64,000 bases of DNA from Ophiura sarsii (lineage: Eukaryota; Echinodermata; Ophiuroidea; Amphilepidida; Ophiuridae), in contig CM069442.1 in the NCBI GenBank assembly GCA_035610835.1, positions 62,907,431-62,971,430 of the forward strand, in the 5' to 3' direction. This document shows, one piece after another, positions 12,957-24,639 of this stretch (positions are counted from its first letter, which is position 1; each line of letters starts with the position of its first letter). The translations under genes and the position numbers were made by a program. Below the pieces are notes generated by a model that saw only the letters and a list, made by a program, of their open reading frames with translations, did no database searches and was not told the DNA's origin.

Positions 12957-13727
12957 CACCTAACACAAAAAGTCCCTGACCAGGTGCTGTGATGTTGGCT
13001 AATCCAAAATCAATAATCGGTACGAACAATTTGAGATATTCAATTCATGAGCGAGTTTCTCCTCCAAAGTTTGGTACCTCATTCATAAAAATCGAGTGTA
13101 TAGTTTTGAAGTTATGGTTGTTTTAATGGCCATAACTACCAACAAAATTGTTGCACTCAAATTGGGTTTCTATGGGATATCATTGCTTAGAGTGTGATCA
13201 TGGTGATTACGCATTGAAAATGTGTGTGTACAGACTCCCTTTCGATACTATTCGACTGTGTTTACTTTGTATAATTTCACTGTCACACAATCGAACAACA
13301 CCCTCTGATACTTCCCATCCGAGAACCGACCAAATACGAGTTCATTGGTCGGTTCTCGGATGGGAGCGGTTTTCGCAAGGCGAAGTATCAGAGGGTGTTG
13401 TTCGATTGTGTGACAGTGAAATACACGGTATACGAAGCAGACTATTTCGATACCTGTTTACCATTCATCCAGATACCTGACTGGTTCAGATAGCACACAG
13501 TGGCCAATACAAATCAATGGTATCCCATAGGAAACCAATTCTTGTGCAACTTTTTTGTCGTTAGTCGTTGTCATTGAAACAATCATAAGTTCAAAACTAT
13601 CCGCCTGATTATTATGAATGAGCAGAAATTTGCTCATTAAATGTATATCTTAGAATTTTGGTACCGATTATTGATTTTGGATCAGCCAACATCAAATCAC
13701 CTGGTCAGGGACTTTTTGTGTTAGGTG
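12957..13727. mobile_element. TA-flanked TIR element, 771 bp
   Basis: The left end CACCTAACACAAAAAGTCCC and its inverted match at the right end lie directly inside TA dinucleotides (12955-12956 and 13728-13729), as expected for Tc1/mariner-type elements. The arms remain related for over 200 bp (GACCAGGTG..GATGTTGGCT, GATTTTGGTACCGATTATTG, GGTATCCCATAGG), so the element is mainly a long imperfect foldback. A shorter relative lies at 27845-28136. No transposase is present. The centre holds a perfect compound hairpin at 13274-13422. Confidence 0.87.
13274..13422. repeat. Compound perfect palindrome (hairpin within hairpin)
   Basis: Outer arms 13274-13313 and 13383-13422 are perfect 40-bp reverse complements. 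Inside them, 13314-13333 and 13345-13364 are perfect 20-bp reverse complements around an 11-nt loop, followed by an unpaired 18-nt bulge (13365-13382). The surrounding transposon arms have diverged clearly, so this inner palindrome is younger or maintained by conversion. It may be a small nested foldback insertion. The 110-codon ORF that crosses it is a by-product. Confidence 0.9.
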
Positions 13728-14408
13728 TAATTTCATGACAGTGCTACGGACTACGTGGCCTTTCAGAATGGTTCCTGACGATCGATCTTAATACGAGACA
13801 CACAAAACTTTAATAGAAAATATCGGTTTAGCCGCCCCTGTAATTTACAAGTCACTGATTAGAACTGGCTAGATTTGTGGTCGATTTGCGTACACTCACA
13901 GTCACGCGTCATTCAATCAATCCTTCCTACTCCCTAATAGTTTGGTTACATAAACTAGCCATTTGAAATTTTACCTGATTAGGCCCCTATAGCTTTGAAT
14001 CTCAGCCCTAATTTCTTTTTTAAACACTATTTACTACCTCAACAACTTTAATGCTGGTGCATTTCTAATTGTTCGTCTATTTATTTTAACAGAAACGGTC
14101 TGTATTAAGAATGTATCACAAGAGCTAATCACCTTGGTTAATGCGACAAGGAGAGGTGCTTACACCTAAGTTCTGTCTAAAATGCCAATTTATGCGAACT
14201 AAAAAGATGCTTTGTTGGATGATAATTTCATCTGTTTAACCATAAACAGATAAGTACAGCTACTTATGACGCTGACTGCATGTCATTATTATTATGCTTG
14301 AAATATATATTGCAATCCCATAAGATTTGATATTGCTTATCACAACGGATGTGTTATTAAGATTCAGTGATTTAAAATATCGTTATTTGGAGGATGGTAG
14401 TAGAACTT
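13728..14408. other. No gene recognised
   Basis: AT-rich unique sequence. I see no ORF, repeat or RNA structure that can be supported. Confidence 0.5.
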
Positions 14409-15545
14409 AGGCCTAATTAAAAAAAAGGTTTGATTGGCGTAACCCGACCGACCCTAAATACATCGCCGACCCTGAATATTTTTTATTATTTTGAGGGGGA
14501 AAAAGAAAGAAGAAAAAAAAATATATATATATATATATATATTTAGATTTCAAAATTAGTGGTGGACTTAACACATCATTGCAATACAAATTTGTTTCGT
14601 ATGGATGGAAGTTAGGCCATCCACACTCCTCAGTTGCTATGCGTAGAGTGACAAAAATAGTCATATCGTACTTTAAACAGCACATAATGGTTATAACACA
14701 GGTGGATATACCAGGTTTATATTACAAGAGTCAATAAGTCAAAGAGTCAAAGTGTCAAATAAGTAGGGCACTTATAGTAGTCTAGGGTGGTTCAAAAGTG
14801 GATAAGAGATGTTTTCTTCTGTGTCTACATCCACTCACCAGTTCATTTCTGTTGTTTAGGGTTGACATAAGTGGTTTGTGTATGATGAAATACTTTTCCG
14901 TTAAGCACAGATTACATCGCTTACTGGTAGTTGAGTATGGCTTGCTTCTAGCGATTATTTTCCACTTTATATTATAATCCACCTTTTTGTCAGCTAGTGA
15001 CCAGATATATTGGCTTAGTGCTGTGGCGTTTCTTTGGTGTTTATTTTTGAAGCTGCTGGATTATGTGCTGTTTAAAGTACGATATGACTATTTTTGTCAC
15101 TCTACGCATAGCAACTGAGGAGTGTGGATGGCCTAACTTCCATCCATACGAAACAAATTTGTATTGCAATGATGTGTTAAGTCCACCACTAATTTTGAAA
15201 TCTATTTCGCTCCTATTTTATAGTTGAGCACTATTTCTAGTGATTGTATATATATATATATTTATAAAAATTGAACAAAGTATTAAAGTTTTTGACTGTT
15301 TGCTTTCAATTTCGGCTATTTTAAGTCCCCATCGAAATGATATATTGTTGAACACAACGATACATTTTTGCCCGGCAATTAAATACGCTAGAGCTATGAT
15401 TTGTGTGTACTGCTGTCTTTCAAGTGTTCAAAAGTAGGTGATTTGAAAGAAAAAAATAATAATAATAACAAAAAAAATCCCGACCGACCTACCCTATTTG
15501 TTTTGGTCATGTTACGCCAATCAAACCTTCTTTTTTTTTAGGCCT
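14409..15545. mobile_element. Foldback element with a perfect 145-bp inner inverted repeat
   Basis: Outer inverted ends pair TTTGATTGGCGTAAC (about 14430-14443) with GTTACGCCAATCAAA (about 15511-15525), each preceded by an A-rich run and AGGCCT. AGGCCT is itself a palindrome, so whether it belongs to the element or to a target duplication cannot be decided. Inside, 14544-14688 and 15060-15204 are exact reverse complements over 145 bp. A GA/TA simple tract follows the left end. The 371-bp spacer has no recognised coding content. The ORFs at 14413-14685 and 14782-14982 are chance frames in this structure. Confidence 0.82.
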
Positions 15546-15546
15546 T

Positions 15547-15561
15547 ATTGAATGACCCTCG
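15547..15561. repeat. Orphan mariner-type terminus
   Basis: ATTGAATGACCCTCG followed by TA is the same terminal sequence as the right end of the element at 2154-3520. No matching left terminus was found nearby, so this is a solo end, perhaps of an older element that was invaded by the foldback element immediately to its left. Confidence 0.5.
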
Positions 15562-15563
15562 TA

Positions 15564-17411
15564 GTATTTCCCCCAGAGAACTTCTCGGGCATCAAATGGT
15601 CTTTAATACTAAATAACGAAATAATACGATAAACACCATGAATTGAGGAAATATTCTTCACTTGACACGTTGATTTGTTTAAAAGATTTGTTCATACATC
15701 TGCGAGTAAACTAGAATCGGCTGCTTTACAACGATTACCATAAACGTACCTCGTACAGCAAACATTGATTGGTTAACCCAGATACAACACGCTTGTTGTA
15801 AAACCTCAATCTTTATAAATGTATATGAATATTATATGTATTTTGATGTTTAATATTCCAGCGGTATTCATACTTCCGAAACCTCAAGCTTTATGTCACT
15901 ATCAATTAGTGATAAAATATATTTTCATGTTTTTAAACATTAAAATACATTTGATAAATGTATGAATATTGAGGAATTGGTCTACCCTCTTAACTATATC
16001 CCAGCCAACATCGATCGTGGGCCCACAGTGGGCCCTCATGGGACCCTTAATATTTTGGCCACTTGGGCCTGTTACAGCGTTTTATTTTGTTTTGGGCTGC
16101 TCAAATCTGCGTCTGTTTAGTTCGCGAATTTCTTTGGCAGATGTTTAGCCGACGACGCCATGTTTGTTGTTGTCAAGCAACCTCGTACTTGGCGTCACCG
16201 TTTAACATGTACGTTATATTCCATAAGCTATAGAATTGATTCAGGTGACGGTGTTGATCATGGTCAGCGGGAAGTGGTTCAAACTCTCGCATGTTTGGTA
16301 TAGTACAATAAACCTAAACAAACATTCGGTAGGTATTTTTATTTATCCGACTTGGTTAAAAATGAACCAATCAATATGTATGAGGTGTAATAATACGCAA
16401 TAACTCATTTACGGAGCTGCAATTAAATATTAATCTGTATAACAAAATTATCAAACGCCTGAACAAAGTAGACCAATCGTTTGTTTCCCTACTTATATAT
16501 AGTAAGTGCACGATAAGTATTGAATAAGTTATTCCGAAGGATGTGTTGGGGATCTAGATCACACTTACACAACATGTGTGTGTTGTTTCTATCAGGGGTA
16601 ATTGATGGATCGTCACGAAATATCTGGGAAAGGGAACACTTCAATATTGTTAAGGCCACCAGTCAGTTGAAGGACTTCAATTGTAGTCATTTGTTTTACA
16701 TTTATGTACAAATCCTGTAGCTGTATGTCATAATAGTGCTTGTACTTTGTATACCTTGCCGGAAGTATTCACTATGGGACTGATAAATAACAATAATACT
16801 TAATTAACGGTCAAGTAAAAGTGGCGGGAGTTAATCGTGCATTTTTCCTTATTCAATTCACAGGTATAAAAAAGGAATATCGATCGACACAAAGTGCTAT
16901 GGTGTGTTCCATAATATATTTCATTCTGTTTAAATAAACAAAAAAGGACGGCATTTGTATTGGAGCTACACGGCCGCTTTCGCCATACGTTTGGTAAACG
17001 TTTATGAGCTCTAAACGTTCGAAAAACGTGTTTGAGCGGTTTTGATAAACGTTTATTAAACGTTTGAAACTTTCAAACATTTATCAAACGCTTATCTTTT
17101 TATTCAATGATTAATATTAATGTTTATCAAACATTTCCCCAAGTTGTATGTTATACGTTTTCATATTTACACTTAATATGTGTATAAATTTTTCATTTAC
17201 TTTGTGTTTTACTCCAATAAACTTTTTATGGTGATTATTATTCAAACGTTTAACAAAAAAGAATTTGAGGGCATTTGAGGTCTTCTGGCTCGCGCAAAAT
17301 TCCAAGGAAATTATCGGAGCAGTTTTCTTTTTAGATACAAAAATGTTCGGCCTAAACATTCTATTTCCAAAGGATTGTGTACTAAAAAGTAGTCAAAAAT
17401 TGATAAAAACA
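15564..17411. other. No gene recognised; AAACGTTTAT-rich patch
   Basis: No exon is supported. From about 16990 to 17135 the word AAACGTTTAT and variants (AAACGTTTGA, AACGTTCGAAAAACG) repeat irregularly and give small palindromes. GTGGGCCCACAGTGGGCCC at 16019-16037 is a short GC-rich repeat. ORFs at 16520-16720, 16853-17080 and 17117-17359 have no recognisable domain. Confidence 0.5.
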
Positions 17412-17812
17412 CACCCAATACACACATAGGCAGTGTACACCGTATGCCTCAGTTAGTTCGGCACACAGTGTAAACTGAGTTCAGATCATCATTCGGATAA
17501 CTGAAATAAAAAACACCGCTGAAACGATATTCATTAATAAGTGTATGTCAAAACACTCAGGGAGTTGGTGGTCGAGGAGGTTAATCGAAGGATGACTCAA
17601 ACTTAAACTTAAACAATAAATATTGGATATCTTACATTCTTAAACTATTTTTTAAGTGTTTTTTCGCTTTATTCCGTTGAGGGCGCTATGACGGAATAAA
17701 GCTAATCTAGAGTGTGATTGATTAGAATGATTATCTGAACTCAGTTTACGCTGTGTGCCGAACTAAACTGAGGCATACCGTGTTACACGTGTGCCTCTGT
17801 GTGTATCGGGTG
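17412..17812. mobile_element. TIR MITE with AAAACA target duplication
   Basis: Ends CACCCAATACACAC (left) and GTGTGTATCGGGTG (right) are inverted, with related arms continuing about 90 bp (TATGCCTCAGTTAGTTCGGC, ACTGAGTTCAGAT). AAAACA flanks both sides (17406-17411 and 17813-17818); an 8-bp target duplication with one mismatch is an alternative reading. The interior (about 200 bp) is non-coding. Confidence 0.78.
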
Positions 17813-18130
17813 AAAACACGTGTTTTTAAATCTGTATCTTAAAAACTAAGTCGGTCACCCCAATTTTGTTTTCTAGATTCTTTTTTATATATAACAAATT
17901 CTCCTTAAACACACTTGGGTTCTGCTGGGACCAAACTTAATGCAAACAAAGCCAGGCTTTGAAAATCCTATTGTATTTAATCGTTGTTTTGTACACAAAT
18001 CTTGTAGCAATCAAATCAGAACCTATCAGCAGTGTCCTCTGCAGTATAAACAACTTGTGAATTCTATCCTTGAATATTACCTGTGGATTTAGAATCTAGT
18101 GAGGTCAAAAAAAGCGGAGAGTGGAAATCA

Positions 18131-19737
18131 ATCTAACATTTTGACCTCCACCACTACTCCGCTACTGAGCCTTTTGTCTTCCCGCGAGGGAAGTCTAATA
18201 CCGTTTCAACCACTTACTCATTTCCATACACTTGACTACGCCCATTCATTGACTATCCCCAGTGCCGGTGCCTTCTAGAGATTATGGTTTGTACTCTTAA
18301 CTTACTGCTAGCAAGGTCACAGCAGGGATACAGAGCGCATTTGGAACTGTGCAAACTAAGAGTCGTGTGTGATTAAGTAAACTTTGATTCAGTTGGTACA
18401 CCCCTCCACACACAACGCTATCCTCCAACCACAGCAGCAGACATAACTGGTATCCATTTAATATCATTACACAGCTGTGAAATATAATGCATATGTAGAG
18501 GCAAATAACTCACATATTCATGATATTAGTACATTGTCAAACTCAAATAGTCCGTTATCACATACCACAGAATCTCTCAATTTTGGTAGTAAACCATGTG
18601 TTCTGTCTTTATATTTCCTTCCTATATACAAAACTACAATTTACCAATGCAGAATGGTAAAACTTATCATGAATCAGAACAGGAAATGCATGGTGATAAC
18701 TTGGGAGTATTTTAAAAGTAATTAACATTGGTTTCATATCAAGTCTTACAAGATTCGGTTATTACAGTTTCATTGGCATATTTCACATAACCTATTGACC
18801 TGGTGATTCTAGCCAAATCAAGTTCAAGTCAATAAATCTAATTCTTAACAAGACAAAAATAAGTGGGCAAAAGTATATCTTGTTAGAAAGTTGAGATATC
18901 GAAGATTGTAAATATCAAATGTTTGTTCTAGTATGACTTAGGAAATATATAGGGGGGGGGAACAAAAGAAATATTGCAATGAAACGTAATATACTGTATG
19001 CTTTCTAGTTTAAACGTAGTGTATTTAAATAAGAATTGAACTCCAGGTTTGAGAAGCGAAAAGTAAGGCCCTCCCAGTCAAATATAATTTATACTGGTTA
19101 ATTAAATGTCAAACAAAAATACAGGGTGATCAAAATGTGTCAATTTTTCACATAAAGTAACTATGTATTCTGTGTACACTTTATGACAACAATTTAAATG
19201 TTGTATTTGTTCTAAAGAAATACTAAGTAAAGTTTATACACATACCTTCCTGGTTGAAAGGAATAATTCATTCAAATTGCCCGATTATATTATACAGGGT
19301 GTCCAAAAAAATGAAGAAACAAATTCCGCTGATTACTTTTAAAACCTCATTTCTGTATTATTAAATCACAATGTGTTACGCCCGGCATGAATTGCACGGA
19401 CATCTTGTTAACATAGTTAAAAACTGTTGATCTATTGAACAATTTGAAAATGATATAGGGTGACGACGAGGGACAGGTTTATCCTAAACACTGAAAAGTG
19501 ATAGATTGTGTAGATTTAATAGATAAAATAATAAAAGAATATAAGACTTAAGGTGATTGTTTGAGAAAAAAGGTGCCCTTTTTGTCCAATCATTTTTAGT
19601 AACATGGTTTACTAAGGAGACCCCGGAGACCCCCCTCCACCCCGAGGGTAAACTGGATGTAAAATGTATTAAAGTCGACAATGGACACGCATTTCGTATA
19701 GGTTAATTACGTTACGGCAGTTTTATTGTCTTATTGT
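18131..19737. other. No gene recognised within duplication copy A
   Basis: Contains a short hairpin AGCGGAG...CTCCGCT around 18112-18168, a G9 tract near 18952, and two CAGGGTG-type words (19122 CAGGGTGATCAAAATG, 19296 CAGGGTGTCCAAAAAA) that resemble cut-and-paste transposon termini but point the same way and lack partners. The 82-codon ORF at 18477-18725 is not recognised. Confidence 0.45.
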
Positions 19738-20158
19738 GGGGTTTGTTTTTCGGTGGGTTTTTTGGGGGGGGTAGTTATTAACCGTTAATTATACATTCTA
19801 ATTTCAAAACAAACGATGATTAGCATCGTGGGCATGTAGACGGATATGCTTTGGCAGTAGATACCAGACAGCGAGCAAAACAGTTCTGACAGCCGTAGTC
19901 TGCCGCAAAGAGTCGTTTGTACCGACCTACTTTATTATGATGAATAGTTGTGTTCTTCTGCGTTTTTGTTGCATGTGTCCATGAGATTTATTCACTTATT
20001 TTAACGCCTAAACATTCTTACCCTATTTTATGGTCGAAATATATTTTAAAGCGTCGTTCAGTACAAAATAAGATTAAATATGGAACCATGAATTTAACAA
20101 TGATACGTTAATAAAGTTGCTCGCTTAAAATGCACATATCGTGAGACTGAAATATATA

Positions 20159-20932
20159 CACTGAGCCAAAAAAGAAACTTATAAAAGTTTAACAGATCAC
20201 CAAATAAAATTCTGTGCATGAAAATGTACCAAATTTGGATACAATATGTATTGCTTCAAATGGCAATAAATAATCAATTGTTTGCTTCAATGACACAAGA
20301 GAAATCTGCACTGACTCAGACAACGTCTTGCATCACAGGTCACAGCAACATAAAAGTTTAAAACATTTCATAGAGTCAAAACAAACTCATATCCAAACAA
20401 ACAATGAAGTCATTAATAACGGGTGTCCACCTCCAGCTTGAAGTTACTGCATTGTCTGGGATCAGCTTGGACGACGTGTATCAAGAAGAGACAATCCACC
20501 GGTCAATAGACAAACACTTATTGCAGCCCTACAGGAAGAATGGAACAATGTTCCCCGGCTACCATCAGGAACTTGATTGGAAGCATGAGAAGGAGATGCA
20601 CAGCTTGCCTGCAAGCTGGAGGTGGACATACCCGTTATTAATGACTTCATTGTTTGTTTGGATATGAGTTTGGATATGAGTTTGTTTGTTTTGACTCTAT
20701 GAAATGTTTTTAACTTTATGTTGCCGAAATTGTTTGCTGTGACCTGTGATGCAAGACGTTGTCTGAGTCAGTGCAGATTTCTCTTGTGTCATTGAAGCAA
20801 ACAATTGGTTATTGACTGCCATTTGAAGCAATACATTGTAGTAATATTGTATCCAAATTTGGTACATTTTCATGCACAGAATTTTATTTGGTGATCTGTT
20901 AAAATTTTATAAGTTTCTTTTTTGGCTCCGTG
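20159..20932. mobile_element. Tc1-like element, degenerate foldback, TA target
   Basis: The left end CACTGAGCCAAAAAAGAAAC and the inverted right end GTTTCTTTTTTGGCTCCGTG lie immediately inside TA (20157-20158 and 20933-20934). The arms stay similar for nearly 300 bp on each side, including GCACTGACTCAGACAACG and its complement, so most of the element is inverted duplication. The unique centre encodes the tail of a Tc1-family transposase. The element interrupts copy A of the segmental duplication and is absent from copy B, so it is younger than the duplication or was lost from B. Confidence 0.9.
20512..20641 (+). pseudogene. C-terminal remnant of a Tc1-family transposase
   Basis: Conceptual translation gives QTLIAALQEEWNNVP from 20512, then after a frame change NLIGSMRRRCTACLQAGGG and HTRY ending at TAA 20639-20641. 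The pattern of a helix ending in EEW, then L-x-x-SMRRRC and a terminal GGHTRY is characteristic of the extreme C-terminus of Tc1-like transposases. The DDE catalytic domain and the DNA-binding domain are missing and there is a frameshift, so this is a dead fragment. It identifies the family of the 20159-20932 element. Confidence 0.8.
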
Positions 20933-21264
20933 TATTTCACTCAAAAGATAATGTACTTATCAGCGACATTCGAAAGAAAATGAAGCATTTGTTACGGCTC
21001 AGGTTTTTTCTCTATATTCTGTATACATACTCAACGATAATATTGCTATTTGTAATCACCTAATACGTTCGATTGTATGAAGACGTATCAAGTATCTTAA
21101 AGCTGCTTGGTGAACGATGGCTGGTTGTCTGAAGTATCATATCTTATCAGCGATACTCATTGCATATTCTAGATACGTGGGAAGATGTAGGTTCTTATTC
21201 GTCATGCCTCTCCGTTGTAATATAACGGCATCATATTTGTTCGTTGGCTTGTTCTAAAGAGTGT

Positions 21265-22990
21265 TCCAATGTAAACACACTTGGGTTTTGCTTGTGTGGC
21301 GTTTTTGTTGCGTTTTTTTCCTCGTTGTTGTTGGGTTTTTTGTAGGTTTTGGGGTGAGGGTTAGTGATTAACCGCTAATCTGTAGCAATCAAATCAGGAC
21401 CCATCAGAAGTGTCCTCTGCAGTATTAACAACTTGTGAATTTTGACCTTGAATGTAGATTTAAAATCTATAGTGAGGTCTAAATTGAAAAATTGCCGACA
21501 AGGTTGTGAAACAAAATATACCGTGACGCAGTCCGCATTTTATTTTATTCAAGGTCCTACTAGTCGATATTTGTAGGGAACATTTGCGCGTAGAGTGGAG
21601 ATCAGTAACATTTTGGCCTACTCCATAAGGAATGATACCATGACAATAGCATAATGTCAATCAATCTAATCAAGGTTGCAAAAAGCTTATTCCAATTGCA
21701 CACACACATGTTGCGCAACAATCTTTACAATTAACTCGAAGTAAATGAGTACGATTGTTGGAAAGATTCAGAAGGTCGTAGATTCATTGCATGTAAAATG
21801 CATTAAAACAATGGAAAAGATTTTTGCCCAAAATCTACATTTACGTTATCGCAGATTTCCATTTAATAATTCGAAATATCACAATTCATGTTTAAACGTG
21901 GGGGTATTTTTTGTGGTTGTTGGGTATTTTGGTTGTTTTTTTGGTTAGTTGGTTGGTTGGTTTTATTGGGAATTAGTCATTAATCGTTAATATGTACATT
22001 TTCATTTTTGAAACTAACGATAATTAGTTAGCATTTTGGGCGTGTTGACGGATGTGCTTTTGCAGAAGATGCCAGACCATGCATGCCATGACACAATTCT
22101 GACAGCCGTAATCTGCCGCAAAGAGTCGTTTGTACCGACCTACTTAATATGATTAATAGTTGTGATCTTCTGCATTTGACTTTATGTTATTGCACGTGTC
22201 CGTGAAATGAATTCCCTCATTATAACGTCTAAACATTCTTACCCTACTTAGGCTACTCATGGTAGATATATTATAAAGCGTCGCTTAGTACAAAATAAGA
22301 TTGATTATGGAATCGTGAATATTATATAATTACAATGATACGTTTCGGTTGGTCATATCTCGCTTAAATTGCACACGTAGTGAGACTCAAAAACTCTAAC
22401 AGATGTCAGGGACATTTGCAAGAAAGTGAAAACTTTTATACGTCGTATAGATGAGGTGACCGTTGTTTACATCAGTAGTGTTTACAAATTGATAAGGGTC
22501 TGGTCTAAAGACATGCTAGAGGTACTAGTCCATGACTACTGCATACATCATACTATTTGAAAGCAAAACACACATCACTGAGCGCCAATTTTAAAAGCAC
22601 ATGCCCTTATGGTGCGTATATACGCATACTGCCGGGCAACCAGATTTAGTACCTGGTTTCTCATTGTTTCTTAGGGATGCAGACCATGACTACTGCACTA
22701 TTACACCGTAAGCATGGTAAGTAATGATCATTCAAGTGTGAATTAAAGCACATTCCCTGTAGGTGCGCACGCACACTGCCGGGCACTACGTCACCGGTCA
22801 CACCATCTATAGTCTTTCCGTTATATTACGTATACTTACAATATAATACAAGTTTTGATCACTGAATACTTTGATAGTATGAAGGTGGACATATTGAATA
22901 TAAATACTACTAACTAAATTGGTTGTCTGAAGTATCATATCATGACGCATTCTCCGATACTTTTGCATATTCTAACAGGCTGAACTACAG
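21265..22990. repeat. Segmental duplication, copy B
   Basis: Partner of 17900-21240, in the same order and orientation but more compact. Divergence is substantial, with many small indels, so the duplication is old. T/G-rich simple sequence (GGTTGTT, TTGGTTGGTTGG) around 21900-21960 replaces the TTTTTCGGTGGG tract of copy A. The ORFs at 21460-21660 and 21745-21948 are not conserved in copy A, which argues against coding function. Confidence 0.78.
22490..22800. repeat. Local tandem duplication, about 140 bp, two diverged copies
   Basis: CCATGACTACTGCA ... AAAGCACATGCCCTTATGGTGCG ... CACTGCCGGGCA in 22530-22640 is repeated as CCATGACTACTGCACTATT ... AAAGCACATTCCCTGTAGGTGCG ... CACTGCCGGGCA in 22684-22786. 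No known element. Confidence 0.65.
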
Positions 22991-23019
22991 CTCATCTCAG
23001 CTTCCTGATCTCTATGGCC

Positions 23020-23321
23020 AATAAACACTGTTTATCGAGATAAACTATGTTTTTAGAGCGAAAAACAATATACATCGATAAACTCTATTTATTGTTAAAC
23101 ACTGTTTTTCGATTGAAAAACATTGGGGTTTTTTTCTTCAATTTGATATCGATAAATTTTTGTGAAAAACACTGTTTCGATCGTAAAACATATATCAAAT
23201 TGAAAAACAATGTTTTTCAATCGAAAAACTATCGCAATAAACAGTATTTATCAGTCGATAAACAGTATTTATCAGTCGATAAACAGTGTTTATCAGTCGA
23301 TAAACAGTGTGTATCAGTCGA
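23020..23321. repeat. GTTTTTCGATTGAAAAAC hairpin words and a 21-bp minisatellite
   Basis: From 23020 to 23235 short palindromic words of the form GTTTTTCGATTGAAAAAC and GTTTATCGATAAAC recur. At 23238-23321 they settle into a regular 21-bp repeat (ATAAACAGTATTTATCAGTCG, about four units). The unit is partly self-complementary. Seven-residue repeats appear in frames on both strands (23047-23373 +, 23195-23389 -), which is what a 21-bp repeat predicts, so neither frame is taken as a gene. Confidence 0.88.
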
Positions 23322-24451
23322 ATTAATATACATTGAGCTTGCCATACACGGCCGCCTTTGTTTGTGTCTATAAATGTGCACATTAACAAAAAGGGAATCG
23401 GGATTATTCCATTACTTGATTATACACATACAAGTTTTTCTGGGGGGTTGTTGATGAAATTGCAATTCAATCTGTGAAAAGTAGGCCAACTTGGTGACAT
23501 CACAATGTAACCGAGGTATACGGTCCTTGATGAAATCGTAATAGGTCCAGAACAGTGCTCAGTAAAATTGCTACGCCCTATGGGGGGAAATCACTTGTGA
23601 AATCGCAATGTACTCTGAAATGGGTACTCGGGGAAATCGCAATGCAATCTGAGAATGTACCTGGATTCTATAGCGCATCCTACTTCTGAGCACTTCAGGT
23701 AAATAGCATTTGGTAGAACTGTGCTAGAAAATGACTGAAGAGGTTTATTCTCAAATAACAATGTTTTACCGATCGACTCAATTTGTTCTAATATAACTAA
23801 GACAGCTTCCGGAGATCAACTCAATTCACTGATTTAATTACCTTTAGTCAGGTGCTTGATTATTTACATGGAGTGGTACTCAATCAAAGACTTAAGAAAA
23901 TAACATAATGAAAGTAACACGGTTTTAAAGAGCTAATCTGACGGTTACCAAAGAGATTCGATTCGATTGACGTTGCAACAGCGTTTGGCTCTTGCAGTTT
24001 TATGAATAAAATTGCAAGATGTCAAAGACATTCTCACAATAGGATTTGTCTTTATTTTGATCAAATGGCACAAAACAAAATATCCTAAAAATTGTATTAT
24101 ATGTACATTAAAAAGACGAAATAAGACAAACAAGAACTGTCTTTAAAAAAGACAACGCGGTTTAGGAATTGTGAACCTAGTAAAGAAACAGTAGGCCTAC
24201 CATACAACACAGAAGTAAGAAGTGAGACTAGAGAATACTATTTGGTTGCTATATAGCTTCATCAAGGATGTTTTAAATAGGTATATACAAATGAAGGGAT
24301 GTACATGATTAGAATAAACACACTATAAACATTACTTGCAAGACAATGTAATGCTATTAATTGAATGTGTGTATTGGAGACGCTTTGTCCCAAAACAGTC
24401 GCAGGACTGATGTTTGTGAAAGATTGTTTTCATTTAGTTAATTAAGTAATT
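23322..24451. other. No gene recognised
   Basis: GAAATCGCAATG-type words recur irregularly in 23455-23650. The rest is unique AT-rich sequence without a supported feature. Confidence 0.5.
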
Positions 24452-24628
24452 GGTGACCATTGTTTTCATTTGGAGAGAGTACTCACGGAAACAATATAAA
24501 GGGTGACTCGTAAATAAAACAGCTTCAACCAATAACCAGCAGAGAGTATGTTGAGGCAAAACACTGTTAGCCTCTGTAACTGGTAGACATTTGTACTCTC
24601 TCCAAATAAAAAAACAAAGGTCACTCAT
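24452..24628. mobile_element. Small TIR MITE with ATTTGGAGAGAGTAC arms
   Basis: GTGACCATTGTTTTCATTTGGAGAGAGTAC on the left is matched inverted by GTACTCTCTCCAAATAAAAAAACAAAGGTCAC on the right, giving a roughly 30-bp TIR in a 177-bp unit. No clear target duplication, so superfamily unknown. The 64-codon minus-strand ORF over it is a shadow. Confidence 0.7.
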
Positions 24629-24639
24629 AGTTTATCAAA

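Larger units (their letters stand above)
17900..21240. repeat. Segmental duplication, copy A
   Basis: Blocks of this interval recur in order at 21265-22990: AAACACACTTGGGTTCTGCT (17909) with AAACACACTTGGGTTTTGCT (21273); GCAATCAAATCAGAACC with GTGTCCTCTGCAGTAT; the block about 19740-20150 (shared CCGCAAAGAGTCGTTTGTAC) with about 21905-22385; and GTTGTCTGAAGTATCATATC at both about 21124 and 22922. Copy A is longer because it contains about 1.6 kb (18131-19737) absent from B and the Tc1-like element at 20159-20932. No coding capacity is evident in the shared blocks. Confidence 0.8.

Noticed and set aside
19122..19313. CAGGGTG..CAAAA words as ends of a transposon
   Set aside because: The two words are in the same orientation and no inverted partner or target duplication was found.
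20404..20667. 87-codon plus-strand ORF as a gene in its own right
   Set aside because: It is in the wrong frame relative to the Tc1 transposase remnant and includes foldback arm sequence.
23047..23389. Overlapping ORFs with seven-residue repeats on both strands
   Set aside because: A 21-bp minisatellite gives seven-residue repeats in any open frame; both strands being open argues against coding.
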